A stretch of DNA of 64,000 bases, taken from NCBI GenBank assembly GCA_021029095.1, contig JAJOHG010000060.1, positions 1 to 64,000 on the forward strand, written 5' to 3'. Below are positions 30,265 through 43,385 of this stretch, piece after piece. Position 1 is the stretch's first letter, and each line of letters starts with the position of its first letter. Source of the stretch: Phellopilus nigrolimitatus (Eukaryota > Basidiomycota > Agaricomycetes > Hymenochaetales > Hymenochaetaceae). Both the position numbers and the translations under genes were made by a program. A model generated the notes under the pieces. The model made no database searches, had not been told where the DNA came from, and saw only the letters and a list, made by a program, of their open reading frames with translations.

Positions 30265-31872
30265 TCAGGAAAACTCGATGTTGCTCATGGTCGGCATCCT
30301 GTAGCTTGTCCCTCCATTGGCCCCCCTCTCTCCAGCTTCCTTCAGATGGACCAGCAGGTGACTCCCAAGGACACTAAGAAGACTTGTACTTCCCAGGGTA
30401 TTTAGGAGATAAGCCAGAAGAATATTTGAGATGTACAACTGGTCAGCCATTATCTGCATGACACTGCAAAATATGACCCTGTTAGAATGGTCAGCTCATA
30501 TACCACTGCTTATGCATGAAGAAAAAAGTACATAATAAAATAAATGGCCTGGTCTTGGATCAGCACCTTGACAAGGGTGAATTGGCTGAAGCCAGCTGTC
30601 TCCCTCCAGTGTTCTGCAGCTTTATAGATGCTAGAACCATTAGGATAATGGCATACAGCACTGGAGCAGCCCTGTTCCAACTTCCAGGTCAGTCCAAATA
30701 CTTTCCCAAGAACAGCAGTGCTAACCAGGATAAAGCTCCCCATACTTTCGGAGGTTTTCTATTGATTACAGAACCTGTCACACCTTTTGCAAGCTCCCCT
30801 ACAACAACTGAAACCTATGATTAGATAATGCCACTGTAGGACAAACAAATATGCTTACTCTCTTCATATAAGATGTCATATATAATGATACCCAGCAGAA
30901 ATGCTGCCTCCAGTCCAAATAGAGTCCTCAGGCACACAGCTAGCCTCTTATCTGTTGTTTATTAGACATTAGAAATTATTGGCAGTATTTGGAATGCTCA
31001 CCCTGGTGGTACAGTGCAAGTACCCTCATCAGAAAAATATCTGTCAGACAATTAGTGCAGGATGAGTGTTTGAGCATTCCAAGTAGGAAGACATTACAGT
31101 CAATCAAAAGGATGGTCATCAAGTCTTCCCTGAAATGAGCAAGATGATTTTCTGTGCAAAGTTCAGAAACTCACTAGCCATATTTTCAATCCAGAAAAAG
31201 CCGAGGCCTTTCAATATTATCAGTAGAGACTGGAATGTAGTACCTGGGAGCTTACACCTATGAATGAAGTTTAGAGTTAGCCACGGTAAGCTATAGTACA
31301 GTGATCAGGAATGGCTTGCAGAGTTTTATTTGCTTTAAGAGTCAGGTCTGAGGATGCTATGTCAGCGGACATTCTTGTTTTGATGTATCTCCATTGGAAT
31401 TTTAACTTACACCCTATAACTGAGATAGCTCCAAAAATTCCAATGTAGCGATTCTGCAATGTGTTAAAGCAGTTGATCAGAAGAAACTGTAAAATACCAT
31501 TTACTGCAAAGTAAATCAAGCTAACGAAGCTGCGAGGAGAGCTCTTCGTTCCATGGTAAGTAAGCGTATTCCTCGTGCTGATATCAAGCAAACGACACGT
31601 ACCCAAAAGTATCTGATCTAAATGACGCAATGATCAGTTTGGACATGAAGATGGTAATGTCAGCGCCTATTTACCTCCTTGTCCATGGTGATAACTAGAG
31701 ATAATATGTCATTTGAATCCGACATACCAGCGAAGAAGCAAAGCGCACCCGCATTGTAGACCAAAAGAGTTAGAATTGCCACTTGAGTGTATTTTTCGAT
31801 GTCTAGCTCTGTGATGAAAAGTGGCACAAGGCTTGGATCAACAGGCTCGACGTCAGAGCGTATAGAATGCAT
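30265..31872 (-). pseudogene. DUF6533 family membrane protein, copy A, with a one-base deletion
   Basis: Start ATG at complement 31872; exon 1 is 31749-31872. Exon by exon: KYTQVAILTLLVYNA joined to ITMDKE, IRYFW, SSPRSFVSLIYFA joined to NRYIGIFGAI, a run ending FLMRVLALYHQ, an exon RLAVCLRTLFGLEAAFLLG, then KAAEHWRETAGFSQFTLVKV and the C-terminus LGSTSLLSVLGSHLLVHLKE to EFS and stop at 30265. This is the pattern of the large Agaricomycete DUF6533 family of multi-helix membrane proteins of unknown role. Most introns are near 50 nt. Relative to copy B one base is missing near 30628 (TAGATGC against TAGAGTGC), breaking the frame before KAAEHW. A TTTAAAT box lies about 100 bases upstream of the ATG. 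Confidence 0.75.
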
Positions 31873-32016
31873 AGTGGAACGGGTGCAAAAAATTTCAACG
31901 AAGTTTCGAAAGGTAGATTGGGGAATGTGTCGAAAAAGCCCCTGACGCCAGAGGCATTTAAAGCGAAGAGTGCCAGGCAAAAGAACAATCGCTCTGATAG
32001 GATCGTCGAGGCCATG

Positions 32017-33489
32017 GTGAGGAGGTCGGAGACTCAATGATACATCATACCTGTCGATCGGAATCAGTGGTATTGAATGACGGTGATACTGATCATATAC
32101 ACGAGGAGTCGCAAAGCCATCGTGATGCGACCATTGAAGGGCTTTGGGTACCAAATTGTGCGGCATATATCTCCGCAAAGATATGTCTCCGCAACATTGA
32201 CAGCGTATCGTTAACAATCATGAGCGAAAGCCGCTAAAGAAATGCTAAAAGCGTGGAGAAGTACGCTGGCGAAACATCTGTCATGCGTGTCAGAAGTGCT
32301 TGATGGCCACTTCCTACTAACTCCGGTCTGGAAATCAACGTCTGTTGCGCATAGCTTCATCGTTTGGCTCAGGTTATAAAGAGCAGTCAACGGGACTTTT
32401 TCGGTAAAGGAAGATGTGCGAATACCGCTGGGAATGAGATGATCATATCAAATAATGTTGCGCAGAAATCATAAGATATGAAACGCACGCGTACTCCCCT
32501 CGATTGTGTGATCCGACTCAAATGTAAGCGGTTTTAGATAGACTCGTGAGATTCGCCAGCGGAAAAGAGAAGACAGGTTACCAGATACGAAATAGTACAC
32601 TGGGATCCTCACTGCACCGATTTATGCTTAATTCAGACAAGTTGAGACGTTGAAGACTGATGCTGATACAACAGAATTTTTGCGTTTGACGATTGCAGTT
32701 CATCTTTGATTACCAGTCAGCTGCTTTCCTTTACTCGCGATCAAACGAAACAGGGAGATCGGACTTACAAGGCGGGCTGTCCTTTCTAGTTGATGCCCAC
32801 AGCGCATCTGCGAGCCTTTGTAGCTTCAAGAAGGCGTCCTCCCGGATACCCATATGTAAATTGACGATATTGCAAGTAACAGGAGGATCAAGCATGAGGT
32901 GAGGAGAAGTCCGTGCAAGGTAAGAAAACACGAAAACGCCTTGTATTGAACGCGTATCCAACGATGCGGCGCGCTGGAGCACGTGTACGTAAATCTGCGG
33001 CTGGATGGGCTTTGGCATCGGGGAATTTAGAACGAGGCATAGAGGCGAGTGCGGTATTCAGATATGTATGTCTTGCTTCAGCGAGAATGCAGTCGAGCAA
33101 ATGTTTGCGGCAGCGTCCTGGATTGGCCAAGGAAAAAACAATGAGGTAGACGAGTTGCGTGTCAGGCCAAGGGCTCAGAGTCGGGCCACGATAGCGAAAG
33201 AGAAGTCTTGTACAAACGAGACGCACGATGCAATATGATGAAACAGCAGAAAACAGTGATTCCTCAGAAAGATATTTAACACACAGCAGGCGAAGCATAG
33301 CATATCCGGCAGTGACAGAAAGGTAGCTGTAGGCGTCAACGTTTCGCCGATGAGTTTCCTGCCAGTAAATGACTGTGCGACTGTGATCGACATGGGTAGA
33401 GCAGGAGTTCCTATCAGCGAAGATGCGAGAGAGGCCCCAAGAGGTCCAGAGAAGCATACGAAGCTGGCCGAAACGTTGGCTCAAGGCTG
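32017..33489. other. Unassigned stretch between units, no gene supported
   Basis: A 201-codon minus-strand frame (32888-33493) is open but has no recognisable domain or plausible splice plan. It may be a decayed gene. Nothing else is seen. Confidence 0.4.
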
Positions 33490-34620
33490 ACAAAACGGCC
33501 GATACACCTACTGTCCGTTATGACCTACATTCGACATCGACCCGCCCGTCGACGCGCAGCTCGATTCCATCGCCCGGCACTCTCCAACTCCGAGCGCACC
33601 GTTCCCACAGCCTCCGGCTGTTCGGACACGGATGACGCGAGCGCGCTTGCAACTGCAACTGCAACAGTAACAGCAGCGGCAGCCACCAGCCCGCTCCCCG
33701 GCACCGAGCGCGCCATTCCACCCGCCACCAGTATCGACCCCGCCACGGCCTCAGATGAGCGTGCAAAACGGGATGTGCCCGCTGCGGTTGGGGGCCCCGG
33801 CTCCGCAACGCCATCTGTACCTGTGCTAGTGTTTACAAAGCTCAGCTAACGGAACACACAGCCGACCGCCGCTGCGCAACGGGCAGCCCGTATGCCCGGA
33901 CGCCGCCGCGTCGTGCCCGCCGACTTGTTCATTCCATCCGAGCCCAAACAAACGCACACAGGAACAGAAGGTGGGAAGTTAGTGCACACTCGCTAGCTGG
34001 AGTTCTCACCGCCCTTGTCCTAGAAAGCAAAGGACGTACGGTGAGAGCAGGATCCTCCCAGTGCTTTCCCCTCCGCTTCGTGTCTCTCACTGGTGACAAA
34101 TAGGCCCTGACAGGTCCCAGCCTCAAGCTTCTCCACACGGCCTTCCAAACAGCGAGCTCATCCCGTCTGAGCCCAAAAAAAAAAACGCGCGAGGAAAAAG
34201 AAACCGACGAGTGCGTCTACGTGAAAAGTTAGTGCACACACACCGTCCTTGTCCTAGACATCAAAGGACGTACGGTGAGAACATCCTCATCCCAGTGCTT
34301 TCCCCTCCGCTTCGTGTTTCCCACTGGCGACAACTCCTAGTCGAGCGGCTAGGCCATGTCCTCCGACTCCGAGTTCTCTTGGCCCAGATTGCGTCGTCTC
34401 TACCCGCGCGGAGTACTTGCTGCATTTCCACCTCCCGCACGGCATGCAAGACGTCAAGCTCAATATGTTCCATCCTCAACTGTGTATCGTAGGATGAGCT
34501 GGGCCGACGTCGTCATCCTTGCGATGACGTCAGCACCGGTGACTTTCAGCCGGTAACTCAAACCAGCCGGGCGCAAGCCGAGCGCTCTCTCTGCGTGCCT
34601 CCGCTTCCGCCCGTCTCGAA
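33490..34620 (+). repeat. Ser/Pro/Ala-rich gene-fragment family, copy 2, with a ~250-bp tandem repeat
   Basis: SDTDDASALATATATVTAAA (about 33628) matches the fragment family. Within it a segment occurs twice, at about 33935-34105 and 34170-34335: AAGTTAGTGCACAC, then CAAAGGACGTACGGTGAGA, then CCCAGTGCTTTCCCCTCCGC. The stretch GACGTCAGCACCGGTGACTT (about 34523) recurs near 44596. Confidence 0.5.
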
Positions 34621-34621
34621 A

Positions 34622-35045
34622 TGAGCTCTTGTGAATTCGATATGAGGCTCGGCGGCTGGTCTCTCCACCCATTGTAGCCAACTAAACAAATAACCGTTTC
34701 AATTAGCTTGCTTTTCTCGAAAGCGGTAAAATAAAATTCGCACGTTGCTGTGCCAAGTGTCTTTCCCGGTCAAAGCTAGCGATACCTGCTTTCTGAGAAG
34801 GCCGTCCGTCCACTACCGCCTGGTCGAATGTCGCCAACAATCAACAAGGCAAATAAGTGTTTGATAGCAAAATGAGCAACACGAACGAAGAAGGAACTAA
34901 ATCGACTAACTTTAAGGCGCCCTTGGTGGCGCAGCTCTTGTCGGACAGGTTGACTCGACGCCGCACGGTCATATCTTTTTCTGCAAGTCCAAACATATGG
35001 CCCTCATGAGCAACGACATCTCAGACTCGAATAAAAAGTGACGCA
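34622..35045 (+). repeat. Block matching 27432-27835 in inverted orientation
   Basis: It starts CTCTTGTGAATTCGATATGA and ends near GTGACGCACGCTCGC. The left flank TCTCGAAATGAG and right flank AAGGCCTTGGTGGCGACACGG keep the same orientation as in unit A, so only the block is flipped. Confidence 0.75.
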
Positions 35046-36400
35046 CGCTCGCGCATCGCGGTGAAGGCCTTGGTGGCGACACGGTGCGTGCGCTCGTCTT
35101 CTTTCTCCTCCATTTCTTTTATATAATTCCCTCGCTATGTTCAACAGCAGCGCGAAGCCTGAGCGGTGCCCCTTTCGCTCTGTTTCCACATCTTCGCTTC
35201 GTCCCAGTCTCAAGCGAGACTGTGATTCTCGATCGCTTTGACAGCAGCAACCTCCATCGCTGCGACCACTCTCCTTCTGCTAAACACTGTCCAATGCGGG
35301 GATCAGGAAAGGGCGATGCCTCCTGGAGACGAAGACGAAAGACAAGGACCCATATTTGCGCTCTCGGCGCTATCCTGTGTGAGCAGCCTCGTGTTTCTTT
35401 TCCCCTCTCGCTTCTTAATCGTCGTTGTTATTCAGAAGCTGCGGGCACGACAGACGCAGACGCCGTCGACGCGCAGCTTGACCCAACCTCAATCGCCCGG
35501 CCTGTCAAGGCCGCCGAGCCGCCGAGCCGCAGTTGGCCGCCTCCGACACGCGCACGAGCGTCGACAATCCTGCAGAGCCTTCAGGACTTCATCAGCACCG
35601 CGGACTCTGCTACTGGCGCGGTGCGCACGCGAGCCGAGTGCAGTCGCAGAATACCTGGGTGCGCTCTCTGCTCGTCTTCCACCATATTCCCGTGTCTGTC
35701 TGTCAAAGCCTCGTCTTCGTAAATTGATGCCATCCCTTTCTTTCTCATGTTGCAGACCCGACGTCCACCGCCAAGCCCGCCGTCTCAGGAACAAAAAACG
35801 CGCCTTTCTCCACTGCGGCGCGCGCCCCGCTCTCTAGTCCCGCGGGCCCCATCCACACCACCTCCAGCAGCGAGCGCGTCCCCGCGGGTCCCGCTCCATT
35901 GCACCGAGCGACCCGTACCCGCTGCTTCCGGTTACTCGGACACGGATGACACGAGCGTGCCTGCAGCAGCAATAGCCGCCCCATTCCCCGGCACCATGAG
36001 CGCCGTTCCGGCCCCGGCCCCACACGTCCCCAAGGAGTACGCTGCTCCCGGACGCCGCGTGTGGTGTACCCGCAGCGGAAGGGGGCCCTAGCTCCGCGAC
36101 ACCGTCTGCGCCGGTGCAAGCATTCAGGAAGAGCGCGCGCGCGCCGACGCCGCCGCCGCCAAAGGATGAGCCACTGGGGTCGGGCACGCGCCTGCGCTGG
36201 TTGTCGAGGATAGATGCGCCGCGTACGCGCAGAGTGTTGAGGCAGTGAGCCTTTCAAACAGAACATTTATTCCGCGCGGGGGTTGATATACACAAACAGA
36301 AAGTAAAACGGGAGTAATTACAGCACACGGAACAAAAGTCTCCGAAACACAAGCCGCGGTAAATTGGGAACGCGAGTCGCAGCGCGTCTAGCAAAATGAG
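35046..36400 (+). repeat. Ser/Pro/Ala-rich gene-fragment family, copy 3
   Basis: Same order as copy 1: a probable intron (GTGCGCTCTCTGC near 35659 to GTTGCAG near 35756), DPTSTAKPAVSGTK, then GYSDTDDTSVPAAA in another frame. No intact product. From 36400 to 37066 I see no gene. Confidence 0.5.
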
Positions 36401-37066
36401 AGCGCTAGTGCAGTTGGAGCGCACACAATCGGCGTCAGCGCAAGAAGGGAACTGTGCCGGCGCCCCTGCGCAGGTCCGGTCTGAAATTGTATCTGGCCCG
36501 AAGACGCTACACGAAACGTGCGACGTGGACGCTAGTGTTCGTGCCGCTCGGCAGGCATCGCGCGCAGGGTGCGGTTTCGGTTACGAAAATTCCTCAGTTC
36601 TGGCTGCGAGTACCGAGCCTCAAGGCGCACATGCAAGTCGGTTCGCTTCTGCTCTCCCTGTGTCTTTCGCCGTCCTTGGCGCCAAGGGCATGTGTCGGAC
36701 TCGCTGGTGAGCCAGCACGGCCAATCGACATGCGCTCCCGGTGCTCTGCGGCAAGCCGAATAAGCAATACATATCCACCGTTGATGTACTGGGTTAACCG
36801 CATCTATCTATTACGTTTTGACATATAAATTTCTAGAGGCGGGTGATCGCACTGAGCTCGTTTGTATAAATAAACTGGTATTTCTTGGCACAGCGAAGAT
36901 TCTTTACATTGCAATGGCAATTAAATAATGAAAAGCCAGAAACAAAGAGGTAACAAAGAGAATAGGAGCGGTTCTATGTTCGACCATCTTCTGCACAACT
37001 GCTATTTTGTTAGTCAGCAAAGCTTAAATAGAACAATGAACACACCTTGAAATCCCCTTCACAAAA

Positions 37067-38680
37067 TCAGGAAAACTCAATGTTGCTCATGGTAGGCATC
37101 CTGTAGCTGGTCCCTCCATTGGCTCCCCTCTCTCCAGCTTCCTTCAGATGGACCAGCAGGTGACTCCCAAGGACACAGAGAAGGCTTGGACTTCCCAGGA
37201 GATTTAGGAGATTAGCCAGAAGAGGGTTTAGGACATTCAACTGGTTTGCTGTTATCTCAATAACACTGCAAAATATGACCCTATTAGAATGGTCAGCTCA
37301 TGTATTGCTGGTTATGCATGAAGGAAAAGTACATAATAAAATAAATGGCTTGGTCTTGGATGAGGACCGTAACAAGGGTGAACTGGCTGAAGCCAGCTGT
37401 CTCCCTCCAGTGTTCTGCAGCCTTATAGAGTGCTAGAACCATTAGGATAATCCCATACACCATTGGAGCAACCCTATTTCAGCTTCCAAGTCAGTCCAAG
37501 TGCTTTCCCAAGAACAGCAGTGCTAACCAGGACCAAGCACCCCACACTCTTGGAGGGGTTCTATTGATTCCACAAAATGTCACACCTTCTGCAAGCTCCC
37601 CTACAACAACTGAAACCCATGATTAGATAAAGCCACTATAGGATGAATAAATATGCTTACTCTCTTCATATATGTTGCTATGTATAAGGAGAGCCAGGTC
37701 AAACACTGCCTCCAGTCCAAATAGAGTTCTCAGACATGCAGCTAGCCTTTTATCTGTTGCTTATTCAACACTAGCAGTAATTGGAAGTATAAGGAATGCC
37801 CACTCTGGTGGTGCAGTGCAAGGACCCTTATCAGAAGAATATCTGTCAGACAATTAGTATGGGATGAATGTGTTGGATATTATAATTAGGGAAACTTACA
37901 GTCAATTAAAAGAATGGTCATCCAGTCTTCCCTGCAATGAGCAAGATGTTGTCCTGTGCAAAGTTCAGAAACTCACTAGTCAGACTATGGATCCAGACAA
38001 AGCTGAGGCCTTTCAATATTATCAGTAGAGACTGGAATGTAGTATCTGAGTGCTTACATCTATAAATGAAGTTTAGAGTTAACCACAGCAAGCTATAATA
38101 CAGCGATGAGAAATTGCTCGCAGTGTTTCATTTTCTTGAAAAGTCCCAGCTATAGAAGAAGTGTCAGTGGACATATTTGGTTTTGAAATACCCCCAGTGA
38201 AGTTCTGACTTACCCACTATACCAGAAAGGGCTCCAAGAATCCCAATGCAGCGATTCTGAAACCATATGTTAAAACATTTGATTAGAGCAAACTGTAAAA
38301 TATGTTTACTGTAAAGTAAATCAAGCTAACAAAGCTGCGAGGAGAGCTCTTCATTTTCCGCGCGGCAAGTAAGCATATGCCTGGTACGAATATCAGGTAA
38401 ATGACGTACCCAAAAGTACTTTATCTAAATGACGCAATTATCAGCTTGGACATGAAGATGATAATGCCAGCACCTATTTACCTCCTTGTCCATGGTGATA
38501 ACTGAAAGATAATATGTCATTTGAATCCGACATACCAACGAAGAAGCAAAACGTACACGTGTCATAGACTAAGAGAGTTAGAATTACCACTTGAGTGTAT
38601 TGTGAGATGTCTAGCCCTGAGATCAAAAGCGGTACGAGGCTTGGATTGACAGGTTCCACGTCAGAGCGTATGGAATGCAT
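37067..38680 (-). CDS. DUF6533 family membrane protein, copy B
   Basis: Start ATG at complement 38680 (MHSIRSDVEPVNPSLVPL, YTQVVILTLLVYD) and stop at 37067 after MPTMSNIEFS. The exon plan is that of copy A: a second exon ITMDKE after a 50-odd nt intron, SSPRSFVSLIYF, an exon ending before a ~45 nt intron with CTAAC, YGIILMVLALYKAAEHWRET intact here, QFTLVTVLIQDQAIYFIM, and NLLGSPSLLCVLGSHLLVHL at the C-terminus. The frame is unbroken where copy A has its deletion, so this copy may be functional, though I did not verify every splice site. DUF6533 proteins have several membrane helices and no known function. Confidence 0.65.
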
Positions 38681-38822
38681 AGTGGAATGGGTGCAAAAGA
38701 TTTAACAAGCTTCGAAAGGTCGACTCGGGGAATGTGTCGAAAAAGCCCCCGACCTCAGTGACATTTAAAGCGAACAGAGCCACGATAAAGAACAAAAGCT
38801 CTGATACGGTCTTCGAGGCATC

Positions 38823-41800
38823 TTCTCTTGATCTTTACTTCGCGCGAGCTGCTAACGGAGTTGGTATGCTGGTGGCAGTCTCAGACGACGTCATCAGAGA
38901 GTAGACGCGACGAACAGGATTCTACAACTCGAAGATCATAGTGCGTCGCCGTGATCGAGAGATACTTACTTCTTTGATCGAGTTAAGATGCGAGCCGCAA
39001 TCTTGATGCTGAGATATAACTGCAGGATAACAAGGTAGTATCTGCGTCGTAATAAGAAGCTCGAGACCGTATCAAAGTGAGATGCTACTATTTGTTATTC
39101 TTATTTCGACTGAGATGCGAAGGGACTCGACAGAACGAGACGCGAACTGCTCAGAGACCCGCGCCCTAAGAACATCTGAGGGTGTTTGGGGATCGCCGGA
39201 GAGGACTTTTTTACGGTGTTTATGAATAGAGCACGGAATTACGCGCCCTCCATGTGCGGATAAAAATGCCAATTTGATTTGCGGATTTCAAAAACAGTAT
39301 GTGAATAGCATGGATGGCCAGACACTCCCAGAACTCGATAAGTAGAACAGTCGCATTGAACTGAACACATACATAGCCGCGCTCGCAAACCGCATCCGAA
39401 GTCTACTTGTATTCACGGAATTTATTGGCAGAAGAACGGGGAGCCCACGCGCTATGCCGCTGTGCGAAATCTATCATTTGCATGAAGATGTAACAAAGAT
39501 GAATCGAGTTCAGACGCACGGGAGACCAGAAGATATGTGGACGCAACGTCCCAGCGCAGACTGAATGCAAATAAGCCCGCAAGAGGAGAAAGTGAATGGG
39601 CCGATCTGGTCGTTACAGCCTGAAGACAGAGCCGAAACGCGCGACAGTACATGTATGACACGTAGCTTGGAATTTAGGATCGCATACTCTGAATAACGAA
39701 TATCGCGGCGGCATCGAGCCAGAAAGGGGACCAAGTCAAGCATACTTTCGAATCCCGAGGTGAACAAGAGAATCGCAAACTTCGCGCACCGCCATGTTTA
39801 TTCCTCGCAAGCGTCAGCGGAACCCACTGCCCTCCTGGTCCGAGAGGATGTTTAAAACTTGACACACAGAAAATCAAATTCAGCGTGCTTGATCAAGCCA
39901 CCGAAAACACCCACATCCGCTCGAGGGTGCGCGTGCACCAACACCGTGCCGAATCCAATCCCAGCTGACCAATGAGCCACCCTCCTTAGAATACGCGCGC
40001 ACCTCGGGCTATCTTCGCCTTCTCCCCGCACAAGAATTTTTGTGCAACCGTTCGAGAAGCACCGCGCAGCGCGAGTGTCAGACGTTGCGTAGTGTTCATA
40101 CGAGCGAAGCGACGTGCCTGCTTCGCCGCGGATGGCCTTGAAGTGCCGAAGTCTCAGTGCATATCTGGGAGGTAATAATCAGTTAATGAAAATTTGGGCC
40201 AAGAAAACTTGCCCGCCGGAATGCACGACAGAATGACCTCTAGAGACTCACGTGGTGTCTCTAGTCTCAGCGCCCCGCATGGCTCCCTCGGGAAGCTGGA
40301 ATGAAGAGTCGAACAGCCCGCCAGAAATACACACTTCTCCACGGTCTGCAGGTCGATCCACGCTCAACTATCCGACTGACGCCAGTCCATGTCAACGAAA
40401 ATCAGAAAACCCCAATAGGCAAGGCACTCGTGGGGTGAGCTGTTGTCCAGCACGAGTTGACACTTGCAAGCCATAAGTCTAGTCGTGATAGCGAGAAGGA
40501 GGTCGGGCGGCGGGGGATGAGCGATGAACGAGATGGGCATGTTCGAAACGGTGCAAGAACTGCAGGATGGTGTGAAACGAAAAGCGAAGAAGAAATCATG
40601 CGCGCTACGCACCTTGAGTATCTGAAAGCCTCTCAACGATGCCTCACGTATTCTACAGCGAAGGCGAACGACGGAGAAGGCGAAACACCGACCCCAAGCG
40701 CTCAGCACTCGGCACGAGTGATGTCAGAGAGAGTCGAGCTTCGAAACACCCGTGCGTCGGCGCGCTTGTTAGCCACACGAAGATGGTATGCAGGAGCCAT
40801 GCGCGCTTTGTAGACATCGACCAAGTCGTAGAGAGTCACAGAACCGGAGAAGTCACAGGAAAGCGCGTACTGTACCGGCTGGACGAGCCGGGTGCACTCT
40901 ACGCGGAAGACGGTCTTGAATTCATGGGGAGCGGACGTGCTCATGAAGGGCTGTATATTCAGAGGATGGAATACAAGACGATTGCAGTTGTATAGAATCT
41001 GTGTCGACGTGCCGGGATACGAGATAATGAGCGCGCATCCAAGAAAGAGACGGATGGCGGACCTACAAATAACTATACTACTTCACCTTTTCCTTTATCT
41101 GCGCGTTTCGACTGCCGCGGTGTCAAACGATGTCGAGGGGTGCGGAAGAGATCGTGTCGTCTAACACGATGTCGTCGGTTTAGGGCCGGTCAGTATCGAA
41201 GCGAGATGCTGACGTGATCTTTGATCCGGCTTTACAGAAAAACAAAAAGAGTGCAGACGCGTCTATCTGTCCTACTACGCTGCTTTGCTGTTCCGTGCAG
41301 ATGCCCACTTGGCACTGTATCCGTCACTGGCCGCCGTCGTTGCGCTCGACACGGGCAGAGAGCCCATACAACTATATATTTATGTCTCGCAGCGTCCTCG
41401 ATGCCGCCCTTTTCTTTTTCTTTCTTGTTTCAGGCGTCGCTGTACGCAACAGTAGCAGCAACAGAAGCAGTGCCCGCAAGCGTTGATATCAAATAATTTG
41501 TTTCAAAATAGCAGCAAGCCCAGGTACTTCAAAATCCGCTATCGACGCGGCCTTGAATTGCGGTCTCAATTGCGCTTAGGCAACCTCAAAATTGGGCTTA
41601 ATTTCGCCACTCGACGTCTCCCGAATGGCCACAGTCTACGATTCAGAAGCTTAGTACAGATATAACTTGCACCGCGAATTTCTTCATCACTCAGTAGAAG
41701 ATTTAAAAATGTTTCAAGACAGCGAGGAGCGTTCCTATTTTACTTTTGTCGTATACTAAATTGTCTGACAATTTGCATACATAGGCGCGACACATCCTAA

Positions 41801-42190
41801 CCCGTTTCCAAAGCCGAGAGGCCGACATTTGATATGACTTGGGAGAACCTCTACGGAAGTATCGCGGAGCTGGGTACAATTCTTGCCTATGCGCTTTGCA
41901 GTTTCGCTGATTACAAATCAACAAAGGGATTGTGGTAATGGTACGTACGTCGGAATTTATGCTTCGTTTTCTGACTTGATAGATTGATTTTATGCTTTGT
42001 AGATTGACTTGATAGAAAGAAGACGACGACTCTTGAAATCGACGCTAGTTTTCATTCGTTGCAAGCGCTGAGACAATTGCAAAATGCTGCGAATAACATT
42101 AGGCCTCGATTCGTGGCTTCTCTGCGCCAGTTGTAGCAAAGGGCAGCTATGTGTGCTCGTACGAGGAATATGCGGCCATCGCCTGTCGAC
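38823..42190. other. 3.4 kb without a supported gene
   Basis: Short open frames only. Between 40360 and 41090 the minus strand has patches that read like protein (RFTPSCSSCTVSNMPISF; CALIISYPGTSTQILYN), and 41800-41930 on plus reads TWENLYGSIAELGTILAY, which may be an exon of the remnant at 42214. I cannot assign families. Confidence 0.4.
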
Positions 42191-42213
42191 AGCGGAATTA
42201 TGCCTAAGTATGC

Positions 42214-43035
42214 ATGCAACCGGGTTACGCTACGTATCCGATGGCTGTGTCGTCCGTCCCCCATCGTGCATCAGCGACTGCCTCAGCTTCTACCTCAGAA
42301 TCAAGCTTGACCTCGTCAGATGCTCCCTCTTGTCCTCCTTCTATTATTCAAGCAAAGCCGAATGGGATGTTGGCTGCGCCTTCGAATACTGCATGCTAAG
42401 TCCAAGGTGCAGTGGCAGTCGAAGACTGTCCTTCCGACTACCCCCGTCACCCCTGCGTCTGTGTCTGAGCCCGCGCCTAGTTTTATACAACTACTTCACG
42501 CTTGGAAGTCCTTCTGAAGAATCCCCGTGATTAAGAGACTCATCCAGTCAACGAATTATGTTGTGTCCAGGAGCACTGCAAGCGATGAGACGCCTCTGAA
42601 GCGGACGAGGGGCGAGTTAGCTGAGGCGTCCAAAGCGAAGCCACCAAACAGACAGATAGACGAGGCCGAAGAGTATCAAACAGACCCGTTAGGCCGCTTA
42701 GTTTTACAGTGACATGACACATTATTGGAGCTTAGAGATGACACTACATATTCGCCAGTCCTTCAAGAAACACTTTCTCAGCGGGTCGAAACCGTAGGGC
42801 TGGGAATTGATATCCCGGTCTCTACAGCGTCGTCTCCAGCGATAGGTCTAACTTGTGGTACTGAACTCGCATCTACGAGGTGGAGCCGACTGGGATGACC
42901 TGGTCTTTACTTCCTCGACTCCACCGCGTCCCAGAAAGACGATGAGAAGGCAGATACGTAAGTTCAAAATGCGTCCTCTTCTACTTTTGACTTTCATAAC
43001 TGTCTCACTTTGTATACATAGGAGCGATGCAGTGA
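42214..43035 (+). pseudogene. Unrecognised gene remnant, Ser-rich then charged
   Basis: Protein-like pieces in different frames run MQPGYATYPMAVSSVPHRAS, a Ser-rich stretch, PTTPVTPASVSEPAPSF, TPLKRTRGELAEASKAK, LLELRDDTTYSPVLQETL and ADWDDLVFTSSTPPRPRK. A plausible intron (GTAAGT at 42959 to ATACATAG at 43022) ends the last piece. There are at least three frame changes. No domain is recognised. Confidence 0.35.
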
Positions 43036-43385
43036 TATGTTAGAGGACAGCGACAGCTCGGAATCAACAGCCCGGCGAACGGCAAAGGGTCATTCTCGCG
43101 CAAGTTTGTTTTTTTTTCCTCAACTTACTTACTTTTCTTTACAGCTCTTGGCGTCGTGCAAGCAAATGTACTCATAATTTCAGTACGCGTGTTAGCGAGG
43201 TTCACACCGCATATGCAGGGGCGCGCCTCCGCGACGAGCTGTGTTCGTTCTCTCTTCTCTCATTGCAATGTTACGCCTATCGCCAATTGTGATCCTCAGC
43301 GGCGTCCTCACACAGAGAAAGAAAAGCATGCAGACAGCTTCACGGGCTACAGCACTTCAATTACGATAATTACGTTACAGTCCTA

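Larger units (their letters stand above)
27250..32016. repeat. Segmental duplication unit A (DUF6533-containing)
   Basis: It matches 34500-38822 over its length with many substitutions and indels. Shared landmarks in order: CGAAAATGAG (about 27422), an inverted block, AAGGCCTGGGTGGCGACACGG (about 27840), the Ser/Pro/Ala-rich fragment, and a DUF6533 gene on the minus strand. It carries a MITE that unit B lacks. Boundaries are approximate. Confidence 0.75.
34500..38822. repeat. Segmental duplication unit B (DUF6533-containing)
   Basis: Collinear with 27250-32016 except for the inverted block and the absent MITE. Similarity ends near 38822, just upstream of the DUF6533 start, as in unit A near 32016. 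Confidence 0.75.

Noticed and set aside
32888..33493. 201-codon minus-strand frame as a membrane protein gene
   Set aside because: No consistent hydrophobic helices or domain motifs, and other frames are open over the same stretch.
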